Made by a program: the position numbers and the translations under genes
Notes under the pieces: model-generated
What the model was told of the DNA's origin: nothing
What the model saw: the letters and a program-made list of their open reading frames with translations, nothing else
The model's database searches: none
NCBI RefSeq assembly: GCF_001642955.1
Contig: NZ_LWSK01000001.1
Span: 185,745 to 249,744, forward strand
DNA: 64,000 nucleotides
Reading direction: 5' to 3'
Origin: Rubripirellula obstinata
Lineage (GTDB): Bacteria; Planctomycetota; Planctomycetia; Pirellulales; Pirellulaceae
Shown: one piece after another, positions 9,363 through 18,574 of the stretch
Layout of the letters: every line of letters begins with the position of its first letter
Numbering within the stretch: position 1 is the first letter of the stretch

Positions 9363-10958
9363 ATGCCGATTTCTTACCAACAATGGATCGCTGCAATCAG
9401 GCAGCATTTGCATCTATCCATCTTTGCATTTGCAGCCGTGATGGGGTTAACGATCCTCGTCATTTTGTTTGCTCCACGATCCTATACGTCCGAAGCAAAA
9501 CTGCTGCTTCGAATCGGTCGCGAAAGCGTGACGATGGATCCAACCGCCAGTTCGGTTGGCGACCAGTTGAACATGCACCACACCCGCGAGAACGAAATTC
9601 AATCCGCGGTCGGTGTGATGCAAAGCCGCGAAATTGTTCAACGCGTCGTTGAGAAAATTGGCGAAGACGTTGTTCTGAAAGGCAAACCGAAAGGAAAGAA
9701 AACGTCAGCCGGATCTCGGATTGGGGCGATGTTGTCCGGCGCGATTGGGTCGGTGACCGGGGTTTTGGGAAACATTGATCCCGTGCCAGCGAGCGAAAAA
9801 GCGATTCGGCAATTAAGCGAAGGCGTCTACATCGGATCGACTAGCGAATCCAGTGTTGTGTCGATCGCCTACACGACGAAGTCGCCGCAGGTTGCGCAAT
9901 CGGTTGTCGCCAATTGGTTGGACAGTTTTATCGATCAACATGCCGAAGCGAATCATAGCGAAGGTAGTTTTGAATTCTTTGCCGATCAAGGAAGTGTGAT
10001 CCGCGATGAACTGGAAAACACCCGCTTGGCTTTAGAACAAGTCAAAAATGATTCCAACTTAGTCAGCGTCGCTGGGCAGCAAAACTTGCTGGAAGCTCAA
10101 TTGGCAAAGGTTCGTGATTCGATCCTGGATGTTGACGGTGAAATGGTCGCCTTGCGATCGCGAATCGATTCCTACGAAGACATTCTGAACTCAAATGATT
10201 CGATGATTACTTCGGCGGTCACGGGAACACGCAACGAAGCCCGAGACATCATGCGTGGCCAATTGTTTGAATTGGAAGTGATCGAAAAGAATCTGCAGAG
10301 CAAGTACAAGGACGATCATCCAAAGTTGGTTTCGATTCGGCGGCAGCTTGATGATGCTAAAAAGATTGTCGGTCAACAAGAACCGACGCGTGACGAGGTC
10401 ACCCAATCGATCAATCCGGCTTATCAACAGGTCGTTGAAAACCGGCTGCTCGCCCAGGCTGAACTGCAAGCGATTGGTAAGAAACGAGAAACGATGTCAC
10501 GACAGAAAGATGCCTTGGCGAAAGAGATTTCTGAACTCAATCGCACCGAGCGTCTGGTGCGAACTTTGGAAAGTGAGGTCGGGATTTTGGAGGGCCGTTA
10601 TGCCGAGCATTCCGTCAAGATGGAACAATCCCGACTGAATGATATTTTGGCGACCGAACGAATCACCAGCGTGAATGTCGTCCAGCCAGCGACGCTTCAA
10701 ATGCGTCCTGTTTCGCCGAATAAGCCATTGTGTGCGGTCGCTGGTTTGCTGGCCGCGACGGCGCTGGCGATTAGTCTTCCGGTCTTGGTCGAAACTCGCA
10801 AGCAGCAACGATTAGCCAACGCTGATGGTGATCAAAACAAAGGTTGGGGATTCGATCAGCGAGAGCGATTTGACGCGGGGCATACCAATCAAACCAACGC
10901 CAATGAAACAACCAGCGATCCGGCCGTGCCTAAAATGCATTCGGAATCGGTTTCGTGA
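9363..10958 (+). CDS. Polysaccharide chain-length / export co-polymerase (Wzz/GumC-like)
   Basis: 531 residues. A transmembrane segment near the N-terminus (LSIFAFAAVMGLTILVILFA, residues ~18-37) is followed by the Wzz pattern (PRSYTSEAKLLLRIG). A long periplasmic coiled-coil region comes next (ENTRLALEQVKNDSNLVSV, then QLFELEVIEKNLQSKYKDDHPKL, the GNVR-like part). A second membrane helix lies at ~452-475 (PNKPLCAVAGLLAATALAIS). There is no C-terminal tyrosine-kinase domain, so it is the kinase-less GumC/Wzz type. It is coupled to the following ligase gene through a GTGA overlap. It controls the chain length or export of a surface polysaccharide at the inner membrane. Confidence 0.88.
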   Translation: MPISYQQWIAAIRQHLHLSIFAFAAVMGLTILVILFAPRSYTSEAKLLLRIGRESVTMDPTASSVGDQLNMHHTRENEIQSAVGVMQSREIVQRVVEKIGEDVVLKGKPKGKKTSAGSRIGAMLSGAIGSVTGVLGNIDPVPASEKAIRQLSEGVYIGSTSESSVVSIAYTTKSPQVAQSVVANWLDSFIDQHAEANHSEGSFEFFADQGSVIRDELENTRLALEQVKNDSNLVSVAGQQNLLEAQLAKVRDSILDVDGEMVALRSRIDSYEDILNSNDSMITSAVTGTRNEARDIMRGQLFELEVIEKNLQSKYKDDHPKLVSIRRQLDDAKKIVGQQEPTRDEVTQSINPAYQQVVENRLLAQAELQAIGKKRETMSRQKDALAKEISELNRTERLVRTLESEVGILEGRYAEHSVKMEQSRLNDILATERITSVNVVQPATLQMRPVSPNKPLCAVAGLLAATALAISLPVLVETRKQQRLANADGDQNKGWGFDQRERFDAGHTNQTNANETTSDPAVPKMHSESVS

Positions 10959-12313
10959 GTGAGGCAGCGTTTTCGCCAAGTCAGGCAAACGCACAACCGC
11001 GTGCGGTTCCCACGGCGGCCAACGAACGCTTGTTGTTTCGGTTTACCTTTTTGGCATTTTGGTTGCTGCCCGTCATGGGGTTCACCATGCCGACCGAATC
11101 AAGCACTCATTCTTGGCAGGTGCTCGATCTGGTCAAACTCGTCATCTTGGCGATCGTTTGTTTTGGTGGTGCTTTCACGTTGCACGCCAATTTAGGCCAT
11201 CGACAGTTTTGGCGGATCGTCGAACCTTTGCTTCCGTTCTACGTCTTTTTTGCCTGGTCTTTTTTGTCAACACTTTGGTCGCCGTTGAAATCGGTGACGA
11301 TTTTCCAGTGCGGTGGTTTGGCAGCACTGCTGTTCTTTGCAACATCGATTGGGATGATCGCGGTAACGCAGAAAAACGTCTCGAAAATCCTGTTTCATCT
11401 CTGCTTGGTTCTGTTGGGTTCGAGCTTTGTGGTCTTGTTGGCATACCTGATTGACCCAACGATGTCTGGGCTGGATCGCAGCCGAATTCACACTGGTGGC
11501 GATGGGTTGATTCATCCAACCGCGGCCGGTGCGACAGCGTCGCTTGGTCTGTTGATTCCAACGCTTTGTCACGTGATTGGAAAGTTTAGTTGGGCCAAGA
11601 AACTGTTTGTGCCATGCATTCTGATTCATGGCAGCATTGTCATTTTGTCCAACAGTCGTACGGCAACCGGGATGGCGGTGTTGACGATTGGATTCGTTTT
11701 GTTTTGGTACAGCACCAATGTCGGTCGCGCCAAAGTGGTCGCGGCGATTGGCGTCATTTGCTTCGCGCTGGTGTTGCTGGATCCAGGATTTAGACTCTGG
11801 TCATCGACTGCGGGGGCCAGTGCCGAGTATGTGACACGCGGCCAATCCGGTGATCAACTAAAGGGAGTGTCCGGACGCAGTGAAATGTGGTCCGCGATCT
11901 GGAACGAGTACGAAAAAGCGTTGATCATCGGTCATGGATACTTCGTGACCAGTGAAACAGGTTCGCTAGTGGTCTGGAATACTCGACACAATCACACCGC
12001 GCACAACTTGATGCTACAGATCTTGGTTTCCACCGGAGCGATCGGCTTCATTGTGTTTGGATTTTCACTCGTTCAGTCCGGACTGGTGGCACTGATGCTG
12101 CGACGCGGCAACCTGTTCCAGCACCGCCTGTTTGTGATGGCGATGGTGGCATCGGTTTGGTACTTCGGATGGGCTCAATTGGGCATCTCGTTCATGGGCC
12201 CGGTGCGTCCCGAATCGATTGTGTTCTTCAGCCTTTTGGGGATCGTCGTCGGTCAAGCATCGCAAATCAAGACATCGACGCCGGCCGTCAATGGAGATCC
12301 TGCCCGTAGCTGA
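10955..12313 (+). CDS. O-antigen ligase / polymerase family membrane protein
   Basis: 452 residues with about 11 predicted membrane spans, the pattern of the Wzy_C (O-antigen ligase/WaaL/polymerase) family. The large periplasmic loop near residues 290-350 holds the family-typical GRSEMWSAIWNEYEKALIIGHG and, just after, NTRHNHTAHNLMLQILVSTG with the conserved His in HNL. The GTG start overlaps the preceding stop by 4 bases, so the two genes form one operon. The last codons and the TGA stop lie inside a REP-like element (12305-12375), so the present C-terminus appears to be set by that insertion. Ligase or polymerase cannot be decided. Confidence 0.87.
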   Translation: MSEAAFSPSQANAQPRAVPTAANERLLFRFTFLAFWLLPVMGFTMPTESSTHSWQVLDLVKLVILAIVCFGGAFTLHANLGHRQFWRIVEPLLPFYVFFAWSFLSTLWSPLKSVTIFQCGGLAALLFFATSIGMIAVTQKNVSKILFHLCLVLLGSSFVVLLAYLIDPTMSGLDRSRIHTGGDGLIHPTAAGATASLGLLIPTLCHVIGKFSWAKKLFVPCILIHGSIVILSNSRTATGMAVLTIGFVLFWYSTNVGRAKVVAAIGVICFALVLLDPGFRLWSSTAGASAEYVTRGQSGDQLKGVSGRSEMWSAIWNEYEKALIIGHGYFVTSETGSLVVWNTRHNHTAHNLMLQILVSTGAIGFIVFGFSLVQSGLVALMLRRGNLFQHRLFVMAMVASVWYFGWAQLGISFMGPVRPESIVFFSLLGIVVGQASQIKTSTPAVNGDPARS

Positions 12314-12375
12314 TCCCGCCAGGGTTCAGTCACGATCGATTCAGGCTCGACTGAACCCTGGCGGAATCAGCTACG
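12305..12375. repeat. REP-like inverted pair (family A, BIME-like)
   Basis: Two 26-bp arms, 12305-12330 and 12350-12375, complementary except at a few positions. Each arm reads C-GTAG followed by an imperfect hairpin (CTGATCCC, loop GCCA, GGGTTCAG). GTAG foot plus hairpin is the REP architecture. It overlaps the stop codon of the ligase gene (12311-12313) and lies between convergent genes. Confidence 0.85.
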
Positions 12376-12390
12376 TTTTGGGACCGCTTC

Positions 12391-13452
12391 TTAGTCGGAA
12401 TCGGCTAGTCCGTAGTCTTTGATCTTTTTGTGCAGCGTGTTGCGGTTGATGCCCAACCGGGTCGCTGCTTTGGTTTGGACGCCATTGCATTCCAGCAATA
12501 CTTGGCGGATGACTTCTTTTTCAATTCGATCGACGATCGAAGCGTGAACTTCATCACCAGCGGTTTGACCGAGTCCCAACTGGACGACTTGTTGTGCCAT
12601 CGTTCCAAAGTCATTGGGCGATCCGTGTTGTGGTAGATCAGCTTGATCCGATCCGTCCACCATGCACCGCGGTAAATTATCCAGTGAAAGTTCATCGGTT
12701 TCCGACATCACCACGGCGCGTTCAATGTAATTCTGCAGCTCGCGAACGTTCCCCGGCCAATGGTAGGACTGCATCGCTTCGATGACGCCTTTGCCCATGT
12801 GAACGACGTAGCGATCATTGACTTCGTTATAGTGTTCCAGGAAAAACGAAATCAGTGCTGGGATGTCTTCGCGGCGATGACGAAGCGGTGGAATCTCGAT
12901 CGGGACGACGTTCAATCGCCAATACAAGTCTTCACGAAACCGTTCTTCACGCACTTCGTTCATCAGATCACGGTTGCTGGCGGCAACGATCCTAGCGTCC
13001 GTGCTAAGCGTGCTGGTATCGCCAACTCGTTCGAACTCTTTTTCCTGCAACACTCGTAACAGCTTGACTTGCAGCGTCAGCGAAGTGCTGTTGATCTCGT
13101 CAAGAAAAACGGTCCCGCCGTGGGCCGCTTCGAATCGGCCGGTTCGGTTTGCAACCGCGCCGGTAAAGGCTCCGCGCACGTGGCCAAACAATTCGCTCTC
13201 GAGCAAACTTTCACTCAACGCGCCGCAATTGACGCGAACGAATGGACCACCACTGCGGTGGCTTAGTTTGTGAATGGCGTCAGCGATCAGTTCTTTTCCG
13301 ACGCCGGTTTCGCCCAAGATCAATACCGACGCATTACTGCCGGCAACCCGCCGGGTGATTCGATACACCTCTTGCATCGCTGGCGAGTTGCCAATGATGT
13401 CCGGGATCGGTGGTCCACCAGGGTCGCTGGGTTGATTGCCGAGGATCGCCAT
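12391..13452 (-). CDS. Sigma-54-dependent transcriptional activator (AAA+ and Fis-type HTH, no sensory domain)
   Basis: 353 residues. The AAA+ domain starts almost at once: Walker A GETGVGKE, the sigma-54 contact loop GAFTGA in VRGAFTGAVANRTG, Walker B GGTVFLDEI, the Arg finger region ERFREDLYWRLNV, and the sensor-2 part WPGNVRELQNYIERAV. The C-terminus is a Fis-like helix-turn-helix (ATRLGINRNTLHKKIKDYGL). There is no N-terminal receiver, GAF or PAS domain, only ~20 residues before the AAA+ module, so control must come from a partner protein or from abundance, as with PspF-type activators. It activates RNA polymerase-sigma54 at unknown promoters. Confidence 0.93.
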   Translation of the reverse strand: MAILGNQPSDPGGPPIPDIIGNSPAMQEVYRITRRVAGSNASVLILGETGVGKELIADAIHKLSHRSGGPFVRVNCGALSESLLESELFGHVRGAFTGAVANRTGRFEAAHGGTVFLDEINSTSLTLQVKLLRVLQEKEFERVGDTSTLSTDARIVAASNRDLMNEVREERFREDLYWRLNVVPIEIPPLRHRREDIPALISFFLEHYNEVNDRYVVHMGKGVIEAMQSYHWPGNVRELQNYIERAVVMSETDELSLDNLPRCMVDGSDQADLPQHGSPNDFGTMAQQVVQLGLGQTAGDEVHASIVDRIEKEVIRQVLLECNGVQTKAATRLGINRNTLHKKIKDYGLADSD

Positions 13453-13606
13453 GAACAGATCGCGATAAACTTAAACCGTACGCCAGCCAAGTTCCGGCCG
13501 GACAATGCATTGAATGGGGAAATTCTTCGTCGCCTTTTCGACGCGACGATAACGGCAAAACGTAATCAGCGGTAGGGAAGATGTCGTATTAGTGCTGCTG
13601 AATTGA

Positions 13607-15565
13607 TCAGAGATTTAGCCATTGGCTGGCTAGCTGACGGAATTCGCGGCGCTCCAGCGATGACAGTTCCTGCAACCGCCCGCGTCGCCCGGTAACGGCA
13701 AAAACTTCGTCCATCGCGGCCGTGCTTGCTGGTTGCGGGATCAGCACCGTGGGTGCTTCCCAGCGATTTTCCGCGATCTGGACTTCGTCTTCTCCGTAAA
13801 GGACGATCGCTACATTCCTTCCACGCGGTGTTCGACGGACGCGGTCAACCAATTCGATCGCCGGGCGGTCCCAAAGCTGGGTTTTTGCCAGAACCAACCG
13901 CACATCGCCACCGGAATCAATCTCCGACAACAGGCTTGAAACGGTCGGCACCACCGTGATCTGGAAACCAAGATCTGATAACAAGCCTTCTAGCGAAACG
14001 ATGACCTCGCGCCGCGTTTCTACCAAAATTGCCAGCGGTTGGTTGGTCAGCGTAACCATTTCGGAAAGTGTTTTTGCGACGTGACTGCTGCCAGCGTAGA
14101 CCGATTGACGATCACCAAAACCGGGCCGCAGTGACGCGATTTCAGAAACCGCAATCGCCGCCTCAAATCGAATTCGGGGAATCGCGGCACCGGTCGCCAA
14201 TCGCACCAACGGCGTCTCGCGGCCACCGGATTGTTCCAGCAAGGTCGTGCCATCAAGACGCTCGTCCGCCGCGATCCAGCGAAGCAAACCCAGAGCCGCC
14301 GCGTCGTCACCAAGTTTGATCGACTGAGCGATGGACTGTAATAGCAAGCCTTCATCAATCACGAATCCAAACGAATCACGCAAAGCATCGATTTGATCAG
14401 CGGTGCCCCATTGAGGATCGATCATCACGCGATAGGCCAAGTCGGCGGCCAGGATCGATCGTTGGTTTTCTGGCGACACGCGACCGAATCGTTTTAGTCT
14501 GGCCGCTGCGTCGGCGGCATCGCGATAGGCTGCGGCCAATTGAGTCGTTTTGATCCAGCGCAGCGTTTGCATTCGCTCTTTCGAGCCCGACGATAACGCC
14601 CACTGCGTTTGGGTTTGGTCGTCGCGGTCCATCAATAACGCTGCATCACGTTTCTGAACCAGATCTTGAGTGAGCGCGGCTGAAACACGCTTGGGCGATG
14701 GAACTTCGCCATAACTTCTTTGCAGCAAACTTGCGGCGATCGATCGTTCCTCGCTTGATGCATCGGGCGCATGCACTGCGGTAAACGCTGCCAGGTTGCC
14801 TGCATCAGGATCAAGTCGTCCCAGTGCGATCAATGCTTTTTCTCGTCGGACTCGGTCGCCGTACAATGCGTAGCGATCAAGTGGTTGATAGATACCATCG
14901 CCAAAACGCGAATAGACCGGCAGCAGGTTGTCGACGTCCGTCATCGGCTTGGCAAGGGTTAACTGATCGGCCATCGCGCCGATGGAAGCGTTTCCGCCCG
15001 CGAACAAAATGCGAGCCGCTGCCAGTCGAGCATCGGAATCCTTCGATCCCAGACCCTTGATCGCCGCCGCGATTCGCTTGGGCGATTGAGTTTGTTGGAC
15101 CTGTGATTTTGCGAGCGATGCCAGCACCGCTTTTGCTTCGGGACTGACAGCATCCTGTTGATTGATCCGCAGATACTCCCTCGCACCGATTTGCGTCGCC
15201 ATGTCGGCTTTGACGTCGGTTGGTATTTTCCCAACAGCGACGCCTCGCAGCAGAAGGTCTACTTCCGGCCAACGATTTGTTCGCGAAAGTGCCGAGACCG
15301 ATTTGGCTAATTGGCGATTGCCCAAGGTGGCCTGCATCAGCAGTTGTTGGGTCAGTGGGCTGACATCGTTTTCGGTTTCAGAAACGTTTTCGGTCGCCGG
15401 ATTTTTGTTCGGGGCCGCATCAAAGAGAGGATCGCCGAAAAGATCATCCTGGCCGAATGCGGGCGATGAGATTGCCAGGCAGACCATCACGATCAGAGCG
15501 CCTGGGATTCCCAAAGCAGATCGCAACGAGGTGTTTGATCGGAAGCGTGAAAATTCGATTGGCAT
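13607..15565 (-). CDS. Exported helical-repeat protein with degenerate receiver-like C-terminal domain
   Basis: About 652 residues from the ATG at 15565, giving a hydrophobic export signal (IPGALIVMVCLAISSPAFGQ). Residues ~60-450 are Ala/Leu-rich alpha-helical and look like HEAT/ARM-type solenoid repeats (SDARLAAARILFAGG; RVRREKALIALGRLDPDAGNLAAF). Residues ~490-620 resemble a CheY-like fold: LAILVETRREVIVSLEGLLSDLGFQITVV, then VRLVLAKTQLW, then NVAIVLYG. The acidic pair expected after strand 1 reads ET and the phospho-Asp position reads Lys, so it would be a pseudo-receiver. Located downstream of the TadE/TadG-like cluster on the same strand, 130 bases from its neighbour. I know of no assigned function. 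Confidence 0.6.
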   Translation of the reverse strand: MPIEFSRFRSNTSLRSALGIPGALIVMVCLAISSPAFGQDDLFGDPLFDAAPNKNPATENVSETENDVSPLTQQLLMQATLGNRQLAKSVSALSRTNRWPEVDLLLRGVAVGKIPTDVKADMATQIGAREYLRINQQDAVSPEAKAVLASLAKSQVQQTQSPKRIAAAIKGLGSKDSDARLAAARILFAGGNASIGAMADQLTLAKPMTDVDNLLPVYSRFGDGIYQPLDRYALYGDRVRREKALIALGRLDPDAGNLAAFTAVHAPDASSEERSIAASLLQRSYGEVPSPKRVSAALTQDLVQKRDAALLMDRDDQTQTQWALSSGSKERMQTLRWIKTTQLAAAYRDAADAAARLKRFGRVSPENQRSILAADLAYRVMIDPQWGTADQIDALRDSFGFVIDEGLLLQSIAQSIKLGDDAAALGLLRWIAADERLDGTTLLEQSGGRETPLVRLATGAAIPRIRFEAAIAVSEIASLRPGFGDRQSVYAGSSHVAKTLSEMVTLTNQPLAILVETRREVIVSLEGLLSDLGFQITVVPTVSSLLSEIDSGGDVRLVLAKTQLWDRPAIELVDRVRRTPRGRNVAIVLYGEDEVQIAENRWEAPTVLIPQPASTAAMDEVFAVTGRRGRLQELSSLERREFRQLASQWLNL

Positions 15566-15695
15566 CAAGGCTGGTCTCATGGCAGCGGGATCAATGGTTG
15601 GGCTGGTTCGACGGTATGGATGCCATGATAGTCCAGCCGAATCAGCGAGGACACCAAAGACCGTCGGAACAAGAAATGATGCCCCATTCGCGGCT

Positions 15696-16172
15696 CTATT
15701 CGGCTGAATCGGAGCTGATTTCGATCAGCCGTTGCCGATTTTCCCAAAGCACGGATCCTTCGGGAATGTCATTGTCTTTGATCGCTTGGTCTAGCTCAAC
15801 AATTTTGACCTTGATCGCTTCGGTCCGGCGGTTCCATCGTTCTTCCGCTTGTTCGCGTCCAGGAAGTTCCTTCTGCGATTTCACCTGTTTTTGTTTCTTG
15901 AGCAAGTAAAGGAAATCACGATGCTGAGCGATCGCTGCTGCTCGAATTTCTTGAGCCTCGGTGCGCTGTTGCTTTGACGAGATTTCGACGTCAACTTCAG
16001 TCGCCGCGGGGCGAGCAGAAGCAGACAGCCTGGCAAATGGCAATGAGAATGCCCAGATCAAAAGCGTGCATGAAACCATTAATGAGATAACGATACCGAT
16101 AGCCATCCAAGGTCGTCGCGGTTTTCGCGAACGATCGGAGCACTCAGTTTTGTTTCTGTTTGAATCTGACAT
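15696..16172 (-). CDS. Small single-pass membrane protein, function unknown
   Basis: 158 residues. A basic N-terminus (NRNKTECSDRSRKPRRPW) precedes one transmembrane helix (MAIGIVISLMVSCTLLIWAF), and the rest is a charged, probably coiled-coil region (KKQKQVKSQKELPGREQAEERW). The ATG at 16172 is preferred over a TTG two codons upstream because AAGGGA lies about 8 bases before it. The start is 12 bases after the stop of the TadG-like gene, so it belongs to that operon and may serve the same assembly. Confidence 0.65.
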   Translation of the reverse strand: MSDSNRNKTECSDRSRKPRRPWMAIGIVISLMVSCTLLIWAFSLPFARLSASARPAATEVDVEISSKQQRTEAQEIRAAAIAQHRDFLYLLKKQKQVKSQKELPGREQAEERWNRRTEAIKVKIVELDQAIKDNDIPEGSVLWENRQRLIEISSDSAE

Positions 16173-16184
16173 TTGCAATGTCCC

Positions 16185-17483
16185 TTACTTCGTCAAGATT
16201 GTTGGTAGGTTGTTGGCGATCTCTTCAAAGATCGCCACCAATTCGACACCGGACGCAGCGTGATAATGCTTGCCACCACCAATCGATGCGACCTGCTTCA
16301 TGAGCACCTGATCTGCACCATCGCCAAATGTCACCGTGTGAATCGTCAAGTTGTAAGTCCCCATTAAAGTGGTTGCGACGGTGTCGGGATTGATTCCTCG
16401 GTTGTGCATTCCATCGGTCATCACAACCATCGTTTTGGATGCGTAAGGTCTAGCGTCAGCAGAGATTAACGCACTGATGCCCTCTTGCATTCCTTGGCCG
16501 ATCGCGGTGGCACCGCTGGTGTTCAAACTAGCGACGGTGTTGCGAATGATCGAAAAATTCTTTTCCAGATTGGTGTCCAACGATGCAGACGACGCATAGC
16601 TGGCGACCGAAACTTGTTCTTCTTGACTGGTCGTGTCGAGCACATTCAAGAATGCATCCACTGCCGCAACCAAATCCTGCCATGCGTTGGTGGGAGCGAC
16701 ACCCAGTTCAAAGTGTTCTTCCCATGCCCATTGCTGATACGTCAATGAGTCATAGCCGCTAGCGTAGTAATAGTTGCCCCACCAATCCTGAGTCAAAACC
16801 CCCGCGTCGACGCCTGCATCGAGTGCATCCCACGACCAGGGTGAGTCGCCCGCCGGCCAATCGATCTCAATGTCGTCCATCGAACCTGATCGGTCCAAGA
16901 CTAGTGAGATGTCGCGGTCAACTTGCATCGCAACAGCTTCTTGAGTGGTCTCGAATTCGTGATGCTGCAACACACCGGGAATGATCAAAGGCACCTTACC
17001 CGACATCGAATCAGATTCACGTCGTCCTAGCACGCGAAGTGCGCTGGCGACTTCTTGTCCGCTTTCAACGATCGCCGTTGGGATTTGCTGGAAGACGTAG
17101 CGTCCCGACAAACCATCGGGCTGAGTCGTCGTACCAAACTGGATCTCACCAGCACCGTCGGCGGTGTTGATTTGCAGCGGTTGAGCGTTAACCATGTTCA
17201 TCGCGGCGATGTTCGCGGCGACTGATTTGGCTGCGGCAACCGTTTGCGTTTCGCTAAATGCACGACCACCCGCACGGGCAGCAGCGTCGGTCGCTACCAT
17301 CAATTCGGTGCGTGTGACTTGAATGTGCGCCAGGTTGATCGACACGGCTGCCAGGATTGCCAAAACTGGCAATAGAATGGCCATCATGCCCATCACGCTG
17401 CCGCGACGAACGCGAGCACTTCGTAATTTTGTGCGAAGAGATTCAGCGGTGAAATTTGTTTGACTGGTCATGGAAACACTCAC
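16185..17483 (-). CDS. TadG-like protein with von Willebrand A domain
   Basis: 432 residues. The N-terminal TadG-type segment (RRGSVMGMMAILLPVLAILAAVSINLAHIQ, with TELMVATDAAARAGG) is the signature of Flp-pilus-associated pseudopilin-like proteins in planctomycetes. A VWA domain begins near residue 190 with the metal-site motif DISLVLDRSGSMDD and includes SGATAIGQGMQEGI and TMVVMTDGMHNRG. The protein would be anchored in the inner membrane with the VWA domain outside. The GTG start overlaps the preceding TadE stop as GTGA; an ATG at 17471 is an alternative. Confidence 0.85.
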   Translation of the reverse strand: MSVSMTSQTNFTAESLRTKLRSARVRRGSVMGMMAILLPVLAILAAVSINLAHIQVTRTELMVATDAAARAGGRAFSETQTVAAAKSVAANIAAMNMVNAQPLQINTADGAGEIQFGTTTQPDGLSGRYVFQQIPTAIVESGQEVASALRVLGRRESDSMSGKVPLIIPGVLQHHEFETTQEAVAMQVDRDISLVLDRSGSMDDIEIDWPAGDSPWSWDALDAGVDAGVLTQDWWGNYYYASGYDSLTYQQWAWEEHFELGVAPTNAWQDLVAAVDAFLNVLDTTSQEEQVSVASYASSASLDTNLEKNFSIIRNTVASLNTSGATAIGQGMQEGISALISADARPYASKTMVVMTDGMHNRGINPDTVATTLMGTYNLTIHTVTFGDGADQVLMKQVASIGGGKHYHAASGVELVAIFEEIANNLPTILTK

Positions 17484-17959
17484 TGTTCGAAGAAGCCGTC
17501 GTAGCGTTCAGTACGCATTTTGGCTTGTGTTTGGATGGATGAATTGGGAAGAAAGAGTGGAACAAACAGTGCGACATCGTGGAGATTGACTTCCACGGTG
17601 ACAGCGATCTCTGTTGAATCGGCATCAACGTCGGTCACGCTAATGGTGTATCCCCCCGACAACATGGAACCCATGATTCCGTCTGCAACGTTTTTGGCTT
17701 CTTGCGATGTGGCACCCGGCACGACGGCTTGTCTGGCACCAAAGTACGCGGCGTCTTGCGCCAAGTTACGAACCATGTTCATTCGTGCGAATTCGATGCA
17801 AGTCATGATCAGTAAGAACATCACATTGGCAACGATCGCAAATTCGACAACAGCGGCTCCGGTGCGAATAACACGGTTCCGTGAACCCGCAAATCGGCCA
17901 ATCTTATTTTTTCGTCGGCCAAAATTGCGTTTGCGAACTGAGTAGCGATTTCGAATCAT
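17480..17959 (-). CDS. TadE-like pseudopilin
   Basis: 159 residues with a basic N-terminus and the TadE pattern RTGAAVVEFAIVANVMFLLIMTCIEFARMNMVR (conserved Glu five residues into the hydrophobic segment). The frame is open further upstream, but the ATG at 17959 overlaps the previous stop as ATGA and gives the expected domain length. Such proteins are processed by a prepilin peptidase and belong to tight-adherence (Tad) type systems; no TadA, TadB/C or secretin gene is present in this window. Confidence 0.85.
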   Translation of the reverse strand: MIRNRYSVRKRNFGRRKNKIGRFAGSRNRVIRTGAAVVEFAIVANVMFLLIMTCIEFARMNMVRNLAQDAAYFGARQAVVPGATSQEAKNVADGIMGSMLSGGYTISVTDVDADSTEIAVTVEVNLHDVALFVPLFLPNSSIQTQAKMRTERYDGFFEQ

Positions 17960-18417
17960 GATCCGTTCTCCAGATTCTCGTACTCTTTGACCATCGTGAC
18001 ACTGCCATCCATTCTTAGATTTCCGATGACTTCCGATGGCATCAACAGATTTCCGGCCGCGGGAATGGCAACGGTGACCGTGACCGGTTGCAGCGTGGTG
18101 GCTGCACCAAATCCGGGCGAACTGATCGTGATGTCTGACGTTTCGTATTGAATGTTGCGTTCGTCCAAGAATTCTTGAATTCGGTTGACCACGTCTTGAT
18201 TGGAATACCCGCGTCCGACACCTTGGCGGGCGCCTTCGTAAGCAGCCAGAACCGCCGATTCTTTCAAGAACATTGCCGAGCAAACATCGATCGTGCCGAT
18301 GGTCAAGGTAAGCAGCACTGGAAAGATGAGCACGCATTCAATCGAGGCGCTTCCACGCCGCATCGCAGGTTTCATTCCTGCTGGCGATCGTCGGTCGTGG
18401 CGGCGGCGGTGAAACAT
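17956..18417 (-). CDS. TadE-like pseudopilin
   Basis: 153 residues; TadE pattern MRRGSASIECVLIFPVLLTLTIGTIDVCSAMFLKESAVLAAYEGARQG with Glu in the hydrophobic N-terminus. It is first in a run of four tightly spaced minus-strand genes (two 4-base overlaps and a 12-base gap). The protein could alternatively start at the ATG at 18375, which would leave a short leader. It is clearly homologous in layout to the next gene, suggesting an old duplication within the cluster. Confidence 0.83.
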   Translation of the reverse strand: MFHRRRHDRRSPAGMKPAMRRGSASIECVLIFPVLLTLTIGTIDVCSAMFLKESAVLAAYEGARQGVGRGYSNQDVVNRIQEFLDERNIQYETSDITISSPGFGAATTLQPVTVTVAIPAAGNLLMPSEVIGNLRMDGSVTMVKEYENLENGS

Positions 18418-18574
18418 TTTGGACCTAGTGGTGGTTCGATAAGCCGGTGGAAAGGCCGGTCTATCAGAAACCTAGGTCACGTTTTTCACCTGGGCGCGAA
18501 AAATTATCTCGTTTTTATTTGCCCCAGCGGCCCGAGTGTGCTTCCGGGCCCGCCAAATGCCGCCCCGAAGGAAT

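Noticed and set aside
12305..12375. The long hairpins as intrinsic terminators
   Set aside because: None has a following T-tract, some lie between divergent genes, and families recur with the same GTAG foot; a mobile REP-like origin explains them better, although some may still slow transcription.
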